DNA of 64,000 bases. It comes from Dyadobacter sp. GTDB lineage: Bacteria > Bacteroidota > Bacteroidia > Cytophagales > Spirosomataceae. Shown here one piece after another: positions 51,818 through 59,509 of the stretch (positions within the stretch are counted from its first letter, which is position 1; every line of letters begins with the position of its first letter). The notes under the pieces are model-generated. The model saw only the letters and a list, made by a program, of their open reading frames with translations. It was not told the origin of the DNA and made no database searches. The position numbers and the translations under genes were made by a program. The stretch covers positions 1,393,013 through 1,457,012 of the forward strand of contig NZ_JAGIAS010000001.1 of NCBI RefSeq assembly GCF_017744695.1, in the 5' to 3' direction.

Positions 51818-52708
51818 ATGACCTACAATGAAGGCATGCTGCGCGACGGCGCACTCGAAAACAGGACGATCATCGTCACCGGAGGCGGTACCGGGCTGGG
51901 AAAATCGATGGCCGCCTACTTCCTCTGCCTCGGCGCGAATGTGGTCATTTGCAGCAGAAAAGAAGATGTTCTTGAGAAAACGGCATCTGAACTCAGCCAA
52001 AGTACAGGCGGTAAGATCATTTATGTGGCATGCGATGTAAGAAAACCTGAGCAGGTCGAAAACGTGATCGCCAAAGCCGTTGAAACATTCGGGCGCGTCG
52101 ATGGATTGGTCAACAACTCTGCCGGGAATTTCATCAGTCCCACGGAGCGGCTTTCGTACAAAGCGGTCGATACGGTCGTCGATATCGTGTTGCGCGGTAC
52201 CTATTATTTCACGTTGGCTTTGGGCAAATACTGGATTGAAAATCAAATCAAAGGCTCGGTACTCAACATCGTGACTACTTACGCCACCACCGGCTCCGGA
52301 TGGGTGGTGCCATCGGCCATGGCCAAGGCCGGCGTACTGACGATGACCAAATCGCTCGCATTCGAATGGGGGCGGCATGGCATACGCCTCAATGCAATCG
52401 CTCCCGGCCCATTTCCTACAAAAGGAGCCTGGGACCGCTTGTTCCCCGAAGAACTGGCCACCAAATTCGCATTCGAAAACCGCATTCCCCTCGCGCGCAC
52501 GGGCGAGCACCAGGAACTCGCCAACCTGGCAGCCTATCTGATTTCGGATTTTTCAGCCTACATGACCGGCGAAGTAATCACGCTCGACGGCGGTGAAGTA
52601 CTGGCTGGCGGCCAATTCAATTTTCTGAAAGAAATCACTGATAGCCAATGGAATGCGATCGAGGAACAGATCAAATCCGCTACCCGTGGCGGCAAGAGTC
52701 CGGAATAA
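51818..52708 (+). CDS. SDR oxidoreductase, 2,4-dienoyl-CoA reductase type
   Basis: 296 residues. VTGGGTGLGKSMA is the NADP(H) loop, VNNSAGNF the structural motif. The active-site segment is VPSAMAKAGV, with Lys but without the usual Tyr four residues before it. This is the pattern of the mitochondrial/peroxisomal type dienoyl-CoA reductases. The downstream APGPFPTKGAWDRL also fits that group. It would reduce 2,4-dienoyl-CoA intermediates during unsaturated fatty acid beta-oxidation. It is monocistronic here. Confidence 0.87.
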   Translation: MTYNEGMLRDGALENRTIIVTGGGTGLGKSMAAYFLCLGANVVICSRKEDVLEKTASELSQSTGGKIIYVACDVRKPEQVENVIAKAVETFGRVDGLVNNSAGNFISPTERLSYKAVDTVVDIVLRGTYYFTLALGKYWIENQIKGSVLNIVTTYATTGSGWVVPSAMAKAGVLTMTKSLAFEWGRHGIRLNAIAPGPFPTKGAWDRLFPEELATKFAFENRIPLARTGEHQELANLAAYLISDFSAYMTGEVITLDGGEVLAGGQFNFLKEITDSQWNAIEEQIKSATRGGKSPE

Positions 52709-52732
52709 AAATTTTATTACCGTTTTATTGGG

Positions 52733-52740
52733 TAATTTTG
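52733..52740 (+). promoter_or_regulatory. Predicted -7 element for the GWxTD lipoprotein operon
   Basis: TAATTTTG fits TAnnTTTG and lies 40 nt upstream of the ATG at 52781, favouring that start over the TTG at 52757. Confidence 0.45.
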
Positions 52741-52780
52741 CCCGTTCGTTCGTTATTTGACAAACGATGAATACACGTAC

Positions 52781-54073
52781 ATGAGAACAAATCTTCGCTT
52801 TTGTATTTATATAATGTCTGTTTTGGTGATGGCCGGGTGCGCATCATCCAATAAGTCTATGAAGCAGATTCCCGAGGCCCAGGTACGCCCGACGGAGCAA
52901 CAGCAGGCCCCCGCACCGGTGAACGAAGAGCTTTCCCTGGTCGCTATTCAAAGTAAATATTTGTTGAAAGACACGACCCAAACGTCGGTTTTTCTGTACG
53001 TGGATGCCTTCAAGGGAAAAAATCCGATGGGTGTGGCGGATTTTGTGAAACTCTACAATCTCAACTACGTCATCTACTCCGATTACGGAACACGCGAAAG
53101 GCTCGGCTACGGTAATGTGAAACTCGATTCTACAAACGTTTCCCGCATGGGCGACAAGATCGTGATTTCCTATGAGCTCAAAAGCCCCAACCGGGACTAT
53201 GGCGTGCTTTTGAGTGAAATCAGCCAGACCGGTACACTGAAGAAGGTGTTGAACGATCTCACGATCCGGTTCAAAAAACTGGCTGTCAACCAAACATATG
53301 GTGTCTACGCGGGCAACTCTACCCAGCCTTTGCAAAGACATTATATCAGTTCCACTGAGCAGTTTACGATCAAGAAAGCAGGCGAAAACGCCGACCAGCT
53401 GCACGTTTATTACTACAATCACGACTTCGAACCGGCAGGATCGCCGATGAACATTGCTCCAAAGAACGTGGGGAAATCGCTGGAAGTGGATAGTACTTTC
53501 ACGATTAGTGCCAACCAGCCGCTGCAATTCACCAAAGAAGGCCTTTACAATATTTTCGCAGACACTACCCAATCGGAAGGCCTGGGCATTCTGGTGGTAA
53601 ATGAGCGTTTTCCGAAGGTTACCCGTCCGCAATTGCTGCTTGGTCCGTTGCTTTACATGAGCACCAACAATGAGATCAACGAAATCAAGAAGGCCGAGGA
53701 CTATAAAAAGGCGCTGGATAAATATTGGCTTACGCTCATGAACGGCAATGCGCCACTTGCTCAGCAATCGATCCGTTCGTTCTATGGCAGGGTCGAAGAG
53801 GCCAACCAGCTTTTCACCACTTACAAGGAAGGCTGGAAAACCGATAAAGGAATGATTTACATCGTATTGGGCCCGCCGGATAAAGTACAGCGCAGCAAAG
53901 ACCGCGAGGTGTGGACCTACGATCACAGAGGCAACGCCCAAAACGTCAATTTTACATTTAACAGAAGAAACAATCAATTTGTGGATGATCATTATGAACT
54001 GGTTCGCTATGCCGAATACCAGCCGATTTGGTATCCAGTAGTAGAAGCATGGAGAAACGGAAGTATACGGTAA
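52781..54073 (+). CDS. GWxTD-domain lipoprotein
   Basis: About 430 residues from the ATG at 52781. The lipobox ends VMAGC (C20), then a Ser/Pro/Gln-rich linker (TEQQQAPAPVNEE). A beta-sandwich region is followed by the GWxTD domain, seen as EGWKTDKGMIYIVLGPPDKVQRSKDREVWTYD. The GWxTD domain is common in Bacteroidetes and Acidobacteria; its function is not established. Its 3' end overlaps the rlmB start by 25 nt, so the two are co-transcribed. Confidence 0.9.
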   Translation: MRTNLRFCIYIMSVLVMAGCASSNKSMKQIPEAQVRPTEQQQAPAPVNEELSLVAIQSKYLLKDTTQTSVFLYVDAFKGKNPMGVADFVKLYNLNYVIYSDYGTRERLGYGNVKLDSTNVSRMGDKIVISYELKSPNRDYGVLLSEISQTGTLKKVLNDLTIRFKKLAVNQTYGVYAGNSTQPLQRHYISSTEQFTIKKAGENADQLHVYYYNHDFEPAGSPMNIAPKNVGKSLEVDSTFTISANQPLQFTKEGLYNIFADTTQSEGLGILVVNERFPKVTRPQLLLGPLLYMSTNNEINEIKKAEDYKKALDKYWLTLMNGNAPLAQQSIRSFYGRVEEANQLFTTYKEGWKTDKGMIYIVLGPPDKVQRSKDREVWTYDHRGNAQNVNFTFNRRNNQFVDDHYELVRYAEYQPIWYPVVEAWRNGSIR

Positions 54074-54822
54074 GAAAACCCGCCCCCAGACAGTCCCAGG
54101 CCGATATGGTTTTTGGTACGCAGTCGGTACTCGAAACCCTTCGTTCGGGCAAAGAAATAGAACGGTTATTTATTCAGCGCGAGTTTGGTCTTGCGGAGAT
54201 TGAAAAGCTCGCCAAGGAGCTCGGCGTCCCCTATCAGCGTGTACCGGTTGAAAAATTGAACCGGGTAACGCGCAAAAACCACCAGGGTGTCATCGCATTT
54301 GTATCGCCTATTCAATACATGCCTTTGCACAATGTGCTTACGCAGGTGTATGAAGATGGCAAAACCCCGCTCCTGCTTCTACTCGACCGCGTTACCGACG
54401 TCCGCAACTTTGGTGCGATCGCGCGTACGGCCGAATGCGCAGGCGTGCAGGCCATCATTGTCCCTACCAAAGGCGGTGCGCAAATCAATGCGGATGCGAT
54501 GAAGACGTCGTCAGGCGCATTGAACTTCCTGCCCATTTGCCGCGAACCGAATCTCTATGAAACGCTGACTTACCTTCGCAACAGCGGGTTGCAGATCATC
54601 GCTTGTACAGAAAAAACGGACAAATCGCTTTACGATATTGATTTCTCCGTTCCAACCGTGATCATCATGGGATCAGAGGAAGACGGTATTTCCAAGGAAT
54701 TCATCGACCTCTCCGACAGCGGCGCAAGAATCCCGCTTGCCGGGCAAGTCGAGTCACTGAATGTATCGGTGGCGAGTTCTATCATTCTGTACGAAGCTGT
54801 GAGGCAGAGGATAAAGATCTGA
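54049..54822 (+). CDS. rlmB: 23S rRNA 2'-O-ribose methyltransferase RlmB-like
   Basis: About 257 residues of the SpoU (TrmH) knot family. An N-terminal RNA-binding domain (VFGTQSVLETLRSGKEIERLFIQ) precedes the knotted SAM domain: LLLDRVTDVRNFGAIARTAECAGVQ, VIIMGSEEDGIS and VESLNVSVASSIILYEAVRQR. RlmB methylates G2251 in the ribosomal peptidyl-transferase region. A start at 54028 is possible but overlaps the lipoprotein more. It ends just before a promoter and a compact hairpin at 54832-54918. Confidence 0.93.
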   Translation: MEKRKYTVRKPAPRQSQADMVFGTQSVLETLRSGKEIERLFIQREFGLAEIEKLAKELGVPYQRVPVEKLNRVTRKNHQGVIAFVSPIQYMPLHNVLTQVYEDGKTPLLLLLDRVTDVRNFGAIARTAECAGVQAIIVPTKGGAQINADAMKTSSGALNFLPICREPNLYETLTYLRNSGLQIIACTEKTDKSLYDIDFSVPTVIIMGSEEDGISKEFIDLSDSGARIPLAGQVESLNVSVASSIILYEAVRQRIKI

Positions 54823-54831
54823 CAATAAGAC

Positions 54832-54918
54832 TTGTTTTTCAGATAAAAGTCTTATATTTGTGTAACACCTGAACCGGCATTGGATTGCATCTCCTCTAAG
54901 CACGTCGGGTGTTTTTTT
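54832..54918 (+). ncRNA. Candidate short RNA with own promoter and terminator
   Basis: TTG (54832-54834), an 18-nt spacer and TATATTTG (54853-54860) form a promoter-like site. About 4 nt later AACACCTGA (54864-54872) begins a 9-bp stem with TCGGGTGTT (54905-54913), followed by a run of T to 54918. The loop of 32 nt is pyrimidine-rich (TCTCCTCTAAG). Transcript length would be about 50-60 nt. The alternative is a long-loop terminator for rlmB with a chance promoter. Confidence 0.4.
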
Positions 54919-55303
54919 ATTCCAGCGTTTCCCAGCGTATCGATTCTGTGATCGAGTAAAGAAAATAGCGGTTCTGAACCGTCAACTGGACATTAAAATA
55001 GGCGGTTTCACCGCCTATTTGCGTTTCAAAGAAATGATATCCAACTACGTGGGGTCTGGGATGATTTTGATGTGATGTAAAACCTACATAAGTAGCGCTT
55101 CTCAATGCACCTTCCAATCCATCGATTAGCAATAAGATCTTGTCGCGGTAGAGATTGAACGGTTGATTGATGCATTCTTTAATCCCAGCCATATTAAATT
55201 CGATTTCCCCGCCGAGTTCCTTGCGAAAAATCCCTACATTCTTTGAGACCAAATCCAATCTAACCCTTTCCTTCGCCATCCGGCGCAAGAGATTTAAATC
55301 CAT
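54917..55303 (-). CDS. Small protein of unknown function, possibly LPD3/PBECR-like
   Basis: 128 residues. LYRDKILLLIDGLEGALRSATYVGFT, then RPHVVGYHFFETQIGGETAYFNVQL and FLYSITES, resemble in pattern the small nuclease-like domains found in polyvalent phage proteins (LPD3, PBECR). This is a weak visual match. No signal peptide or transmembrane segment is visible. The coding end touches the T-run of the candidate short RNA on the opposite strand. No partner gene is adjacent. The gap to mnmA (55304-55387) shows nothing. Confidence 0.55.
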   Translation of the reverse strand: MDLNLLRRMAKERVRLDLVSKNVGIFRKELGGEIEFNMAGIKECINQPFNLYRDKILLLIDGLEGALRSATYVGFTSHQNHPRPHVVGYHFFETQIGGETAYFNVQLTVQNRYFLYSITESIRWETLE

Positions 55304-55387
55304 CTGTAAGTTTGTTGATGATAAAACTTTACAGAGGAACTATTTGAGTAGATAATGGGAAGCTAATTTAGAAATAATTCACCACTC

Positions 55388-56494
55388 TCACTCCTGCTTG
55401 AAGCTCTTCATAATCCAGCCGCCGCCGACCACATCATCGCCTTCATAAAAGACAGCGGCCTGGCCTGGTGCAATGCCGTTGACGCCATCGTGGAAGCGGG
55501 CTACGATTTGATCCGGGCCGGTTTGTTCGATGATCGCCGGGGTTCCGTCGTGTTTGTACCGCACTTTGGTTACGGTTTCCAGCGGCTTTTCGAGGGAAGC
55601 GTATTTTTGCAAATTCAATTTGCTCACGTTCATACCGTCGCGGAAAAGATCGGGCATGTCGCCAAGTACCACTTCGTTAGAATCTTTCCGGATTTCCGTC
55701 ACGAAAACCGGGCGGCCTAATGCAATGCCAAGCCCTTTGCGCTGGCCGACAGTGTAGAATGGATAACCTTCATGCTTGCCTACGACCGTGCCATCCGCGT
55801 AAATGAAATTACCGCCTGCTACCTCAGCTTCCAGTCCTGGAATACGTCTTTTCAGAAAGCCGCGGTAGTCGTTATCCGGCACGAAGCAGATTTCATAGCT
55901 TTCAGATTTATTAACCAGGTCAATAAACCCTCTTTCACGCGCCATTTCACGGATTTCGGTTTTATGTAAATAACCCAACGGCAGCTTGGTACGGGCCAGG
56001 CTTTCCTGCGATACGCCCCAAAGCACGTAGCTTTGATCCTTCCAGGCATCAATGCCTTTGGACACATAATGGCGACCATTATTGAACTGCATATTGGCAT
56101 AATGCCCGGTAGCGATAAACTCGCAATCGAGCCTGTCGGCGCGACGGAGCAATGCATCCCATTTGATGTGGGTATTGCAAAGCACACAAGGGTTGGGCGT
56201 GCGGCCTTCGAGGTATTCGCCTGTAAAATGGTCGATCACATAATCGCCGAACTCGGCGCGGATATCGAGAATATAATGCGGGAAACCGAGTTCCACCGCG
56301 ATATTGCGTGCATCGTTAATAGAATCCAGCGAACAACAGCCGGTTTCTTTCTTGGTACCGCCACTGCTGGCATAGTCCCAGGTTTTCATGGTCATCCCAA
56401 TGACCTCATAACCTTGCTCGTGGAGAAGGACAGCTGCGAGTGAGCTGTCAATGCCGCCGCTCATAGCGACAAGAATGCGTCCGTGTTTACTCAT
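55388..56494 (-). CDS. mnmA: tRNA 2-thiouridine(34) synthase
   Basis: About 368 residues from the ATG at 56494; a longer start at 56572 is not supported by family length. The PP-loop AMSGGIDSSLAAVLL binds ATP. NPCVLCNTHIKWDALL holds one catalytic cysteine, ATGHYAN and KDQSYVLWG follow, and the C-terminal GIAPGQAAVFYEGDDVVGGGWI is typical. The second catalytic cysteine lies in the ESYEICFVPDNDYRGFL segment. It adds sulfur to U34 of tRNAs for Lys, Glu and Gln. Confidence 0.96.
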   Translation of the reverse strand: MSKHGRILVAMSGGIDSSLAAVLLHEQGYEVIGMTMKTWDYASSGGTKKETGCCSLDSINDARNIAVELGFPHYILDIRAEFGDYVIDHFTGEYLEGRTPNPCVLCNTHIKWDALLRRADRLDCEFIATGHYANMQFNNGRHYVSKGIDAWKDQSYVLWGVSQESLARTKLPLGYLHKTEIREMARERGFIDLVNKSESYEICFVPDNDYRGFLKRRIPGLEAEVAGGNFIYADGTVVGKHEGYPFYTVGQRKGLGIALGRPVFVTEIRKDSNEVVLGDMPDLFRDGMNVSKLNLQKYASLEKPLETVTKVRYKHDGTPAIIEQTGPDQIVARFHDGVNGIAPGQAAVFYEGDDVVGGGWIMKSFKQE

Positions 56495-56625
56495 GGTGGT
56501 AATCTGGCGAAGGTTGAATGCCTTCCGATTTTGGTTAATTTGAAAAATTGTAACAGCGGCGAACCGCGGCACAGTTCCACAAAGGTACGGATTAATTGCC
56601 GGAATCTTGTCCAGCCGTCAAAACT

Positions 56626-57669
56626 TCAAGCAATCACCATCCTGATCACATTCTTAATATTCAACTCGATAATCTCCGTCATGGTCTCGCATTTGTGGTA
56701 ATGGGCATCGGAATAATGGGCTGCAAGACTTTCGCGTAACTGATGAATATTGTCGGTGGTTGAAATTTTGTCTTTGATACAAACATCCCGCAAATCCCGC
56801 AGGCGGTAGCGCTCGGCCTTGGCCTGATACATAATCGACGACTGCTCTTCTTGCTGGTATTGCACCACCGTTTTGTCGGTCAGGTATTCCATCGCTAACT
56901 GCACGTAAGGCAGGTTTTCCTTGAAAAACTGCGGCATATACACTTTCAGATTGCCTTCGTAAAATTGCTGATCGAAGTCGATAGCACGGAGGCGGAACTG
57001 GAAATCGTCGAAATCCGGGGTAATCTGCATCACAAAATTGTAAGAACGCATATCGCCCAGCAGTGTGATCTTGCAGCGCTCATTGAACTTCACAAATTCC
57101 TTGGCGATCCGGATCGGATTGTAGTCGGGGTCACGCATGCGTGTGCGCGCAAACTCGTCGCCCGGAATACCGGCAATGTGTTCCTCGATCAGCGTTTCAC
57201 CGTCGACGATGTAGTTGACCTGGTTGGGTGAGAAGATTTCTTCCAGTTCCAGTCCGTAAATGCGGGAAGAATCGGCCTTTTTGACGTAGAAATAATCGTA
57301 GATATCATTCAGTCGGTTCACGATTTTAATGCGGAACGGGTTGGAATTACCGAATTTGCAATAATCAATGCGGTCGATGTATTTGTGCTCGACAATGCGC
57401 AGGTTACCCGAAGCTTTGAGCATTGCATACACCTTTTTCAGGCCCGCGTGCAATCGTTCCAGCTCATGCGGCGGGTAAAGCGGGCTCTCCCAAAGCGTAT
57501 CCTTCCCGTTCTTATCAATGACCGGAAACGACTCATAGAAATTCAGCAGATCGTGGTAAGCCACCGGCAAACGGGCGTCGCGCTGGTAAAAACGCAGGTA
57601 TTTGCGCAGCTCAGAGCTCACCGGATAAATCGGTTTTTTCCTTAATATTTTAACATCACCCATTTCCAT
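56626..57669 (-). CDS. Conserved hypothetical protein with kinase-like C-terminal motifs
   Basis: 347 residues, soluble, with no signal peptide. I do not recognise a named family. The middle (EEHIAGIPGDEFARTR) and the later LLGDMRSYNFVMQITPDFDDF...RAIDFDQQFY resemble the catalytic loop and metal-binding DFD-type motif of aminoglycoside-phosphotransferase-like kinases (GDxxxxN, then IDFD). An ATP-binding loop is not evident, so a pseudokinase or unrelated fold is possible. It is divergent from the molybdoenzyme cluster, with the starts 49 nt apart. Confidence 0.65.
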   Translation of the reverse strand: MEMGDVKILRKKPIYPVSSELRKYLRFYQRDARLPVAYHDLLNFYESFPVIDKNGKDTLWESPLYPPHELERLHAGLKKVYAMLKASGNLRIVEHKYIDRIDYCKFGNSNPFRIKIVNRLNDIYDYFYVKKADSSRIYGLELEEIFSPNQVNYIVDGETLIEEHIAGIPGDEFARTRMRDPDYNPIRIAKEFVKFNERCKITLLGDMRSYNFVMQITPDFDDFQFRLRAIDFDQQFYEGNLKVYMPQFFKENLPYVQLAMEYLTDKTVVQYQQEEQSSIMYQAKAERYRLRDLRDVCIKDKISTTDNIHQLRESLAAHYSDAHYHKCETMTEIIELNIKNVIRMVIA

Positions 57670-57718
57670 ACAAGGAAGTTACGCATATTTGACCGATTAA
57701 AACCATTGAACTGCCACT

Positions 57719-58342
57719 ATGAGCTTATACGGACTGGTGATTTGCGGCGGCGAAAGCACGAGAATGGGGACGGACAAAAGCCTGCTGGTGTATTATCAAA
57801 AACCTCAGCACGAACACGTTGCAGACCTGCTCGCGCCCTTGTGTGAGCGCGTAATTCTGTGCTGCAACGCGGAACAATACAGAACATTCCGTACCGTCTA
57901 CCCGAAACTGGCCGACCTGCCCCAATACGGCGGGGCCGGCCCTATGACCGGGTTGCTCAGCGCATTTGAAACGTTTCCGGGAAATGACTTTCTGGTGGCC
58001 GGCTGTGATTATCCCTATTTGACTACCGACGAACTGGCCAATTTTCTGCACGACACCGATAAGGATTTGCCTGCCGCGGCCTTTTATAATCAAAATGCCT
58101 TCTACGAGCCGCTGCTCGGGTGGTATGCGCGATCGGCGGGGAATGCATTGTTGAAAGCTTTTGAAAACGGTTCGCGCTCGTTGCAACGTTTTCTGGTAGC
58201 GGAGAATGCAGGAAAATACCGGCCATTGTCGGAAAAAACGATGCTGAGCGTGGACACGATCGATGATTTCCAAGCCATAAAAAAAGCACTCGAAGCAGAA
58301 AATGACATTCAAGATGGAGACCAGTTCGATAACCAGCCATAA
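57719..58342 (+). CDS. mobA: Molybdenum cofactor nucleotidyltransferase (MobA-like)
   Basis: 207 residues. LVICGGESTRMGTDKSLLVY is the nucleotidyltransferase P-loop, and GPMTGLLSAFETFPGNDFLVAGCDYPYLT carries the GCDxP-type metal site of MobA/MocA proteins. It attaches GMP or CMP to molybdopterin. A CATATTTG at 57684-57691 is a one-mismatch -7 box. It overlaps fdhD and opens a cluster ending in a molybdoenzyme, so the cofactor form made here is probably the bis-guanylyl type used by that enzyme; this is inference. Confidence 0.88.
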   Translation: MSLYGLVICGGESTRMGTDKSLLVYYQKPQHEHVADLLAPLCERVILCCNAEQYRTFRTVYPKLADLPQYGGAGPMTGLLSAFETFPGNDFLVAGCDYPYLTTDELANFLHDTDKDLPAAAFYNQNAFYEPLLGWYARSAGNALLKAFENGSRSLQRFLVAENAGKYRPLSEKTMLSVDTIDDFQAIKKALEAENDIQDGDQFDNQP

Positions 58343-59141
58343 AATTATTCGCATTAACGGAGATGACGCCGAAGAGCTCGACGACCACCTCGCCGTGGAA
58401 GAGCCGCTTGAAATACAGGTTGCGTTTCAGTCGGAGGGGCGAAAAGAGCGCAAAAGCATTTCGGTAACGATGCGAACGCCCGGAAACGATCACGAACTTG
58501 CCGTCGGGTTTCTGTTTACTGAAGGCATTATCCATTCCCAAAGCCAGATCGGCGGCATTGCGCATTCACCTTTCGACGAAAACCGCGTGGTAGTAACCTT
58601 CTCCGCCGGTTTCGAGCCGAAACTAGGTTCGCTGGAACGTAACTTCTATACCACTTCCAGCTGCGGCGTTTGCGGCAAGGCGAGCATCGATGCGATCAAA
58701 ACCAAGTCGGCTTACGCAAATGCACAGGATAACTGGGTTTTGAAAAAGGAGCTGTTGTACCCGCTCACCGAGCAGATCGCTCGTCACCAGAACACCTTCG
58801 AAACTACGGGCGGACTGCATGCTTCGGCTCTTTTTGACATTTCCGGGCAATTTCTGATGTTGCGCGAGGATGTGGGAAGGCATAATGCCCTGGACAAACT
58901 CATCGGTGCAACCTTGCTGGCGAATCAACTGCCACTTGATAAACACATCCTCCTGCTCAGCGGCCGGGCGAGTTTTGAACTCATTCAAAAAGCCGCAATG
59001 GCCGGAATAGCGGTCGTGGCGGCAATAGGCGCGCCTTCGAGTTTAGCGGTACAATTGGCGGAAGAGAGCGGCATGACGCTGATAGGTTTTCTGAAAAGCA
59101 ATAAATTCAACATTTACACCGGCCATCACCGGATCCGATAA
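58314..59141 (+). CDS. fdhD: Formate dehydrogenase accessory sulfurtransferase
   Basis: About 275 residues from the ATG at 58314; 4 residues more if started at 58302. EEPLEIQV, MRTPGNDHELAVGFLFTEG, TTSSCGVCGKASIDA (the CxxC sulfurtransfer cysteines), LHASALF, REDVGRHNALDKLIG and SGRASFELIQKAAMAGI are all standard FdhD. It transfers sulfur from a cysteine desulfurase to the Mo atom, which is needed for FdhF-type enzymes. It overlaps mobA and is followed by the small companion gene after 2 nt. Confidence 0.95.
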   Translation: METSSITSHKIIRINGDDAEELDDHLAVEEPLEIQVAFQSEGRKERKSISVTMRTPGNDHELAVGFLFTEGIIHSQSQIGGIAHSPFDENRVVVTFSAGFEPKLGSLERNFYTTSSCGVCGKASIDAIKTKSAYANAQDNWVLKKELLYPLTEQIARHQNTFETTGGLHASALFDISGQFLMLREDVGRHNALDKLIGATLLANQLPLDKHILLLSGRASFELIQKAAMAGIAVVAAIGAPSSLAVQLAEESGMTLIGFLKSNKFNIYTGHHRIR

Positions 59142-59143
59142 CT

Positions 59144-59506
59144 ATGAAAATCCGCATTCACGGAAACTCCGTACGTTTCAGGCTTTCGAAAACGGAAGTC
59201 GGCAAACTTGAAAATGAAGGATACCTGGAAGAAACGACCGATTTCGGTCCGGCGCAGTTTGCCTATGCAGTACAAAAATCGGCAGTAAGCGAGCTGCTGG
59301 CGCGATTTGAGGATAGCAAAATCACCCTGGAAGTCCCCGAAAAGTTCCTTACTGGCTGGGCTGCGAACAATACTGTCGGATTTAACGGCAATATGCCGTT
59401 GGCCAACGGTAGTTCGTTATTGATGTTGATTGAAAAAGATTTTAAATGTCTGGATAACGTCGCCGAAGACCAGTCCGACAATTACGATAACCCCAAAACC
59501 TGCTGA
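59144..59506 (+). CDS. Small conserved protein of the molybdoenzyme cluster (DUF7009-like)
   Basis: 120 residues, soluble. MKIRIHGNSVRFRLSKTEVGKLENEGYLEE starts like a small beta-rich module, and the C-terminal EKDFKCLDNVAEDQSDNYDNPKTC contains two cysteines. I know similar small proteins only as companions of FdhF/YdeP genes in Bacteroidetes. Its place 2 nt after fdhD and 3 nt before the oxidoreductase indicates a role in assembly or stability of that enzyme. The biochemical role is unknown. Confidence 0.7.
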   Translation: MKIRIHGNSVRFRLSKTEVGKLENEGYLEETTDFGPAQFAYAVQKSAVSELLARFEDSKITLEVPEKFLTGWAANNTVGFNGNMPLANGSSLLMLIEKDFKCLDNVAEDQSDNYDNPKTC

Positions 59507-59509
59507 ACC

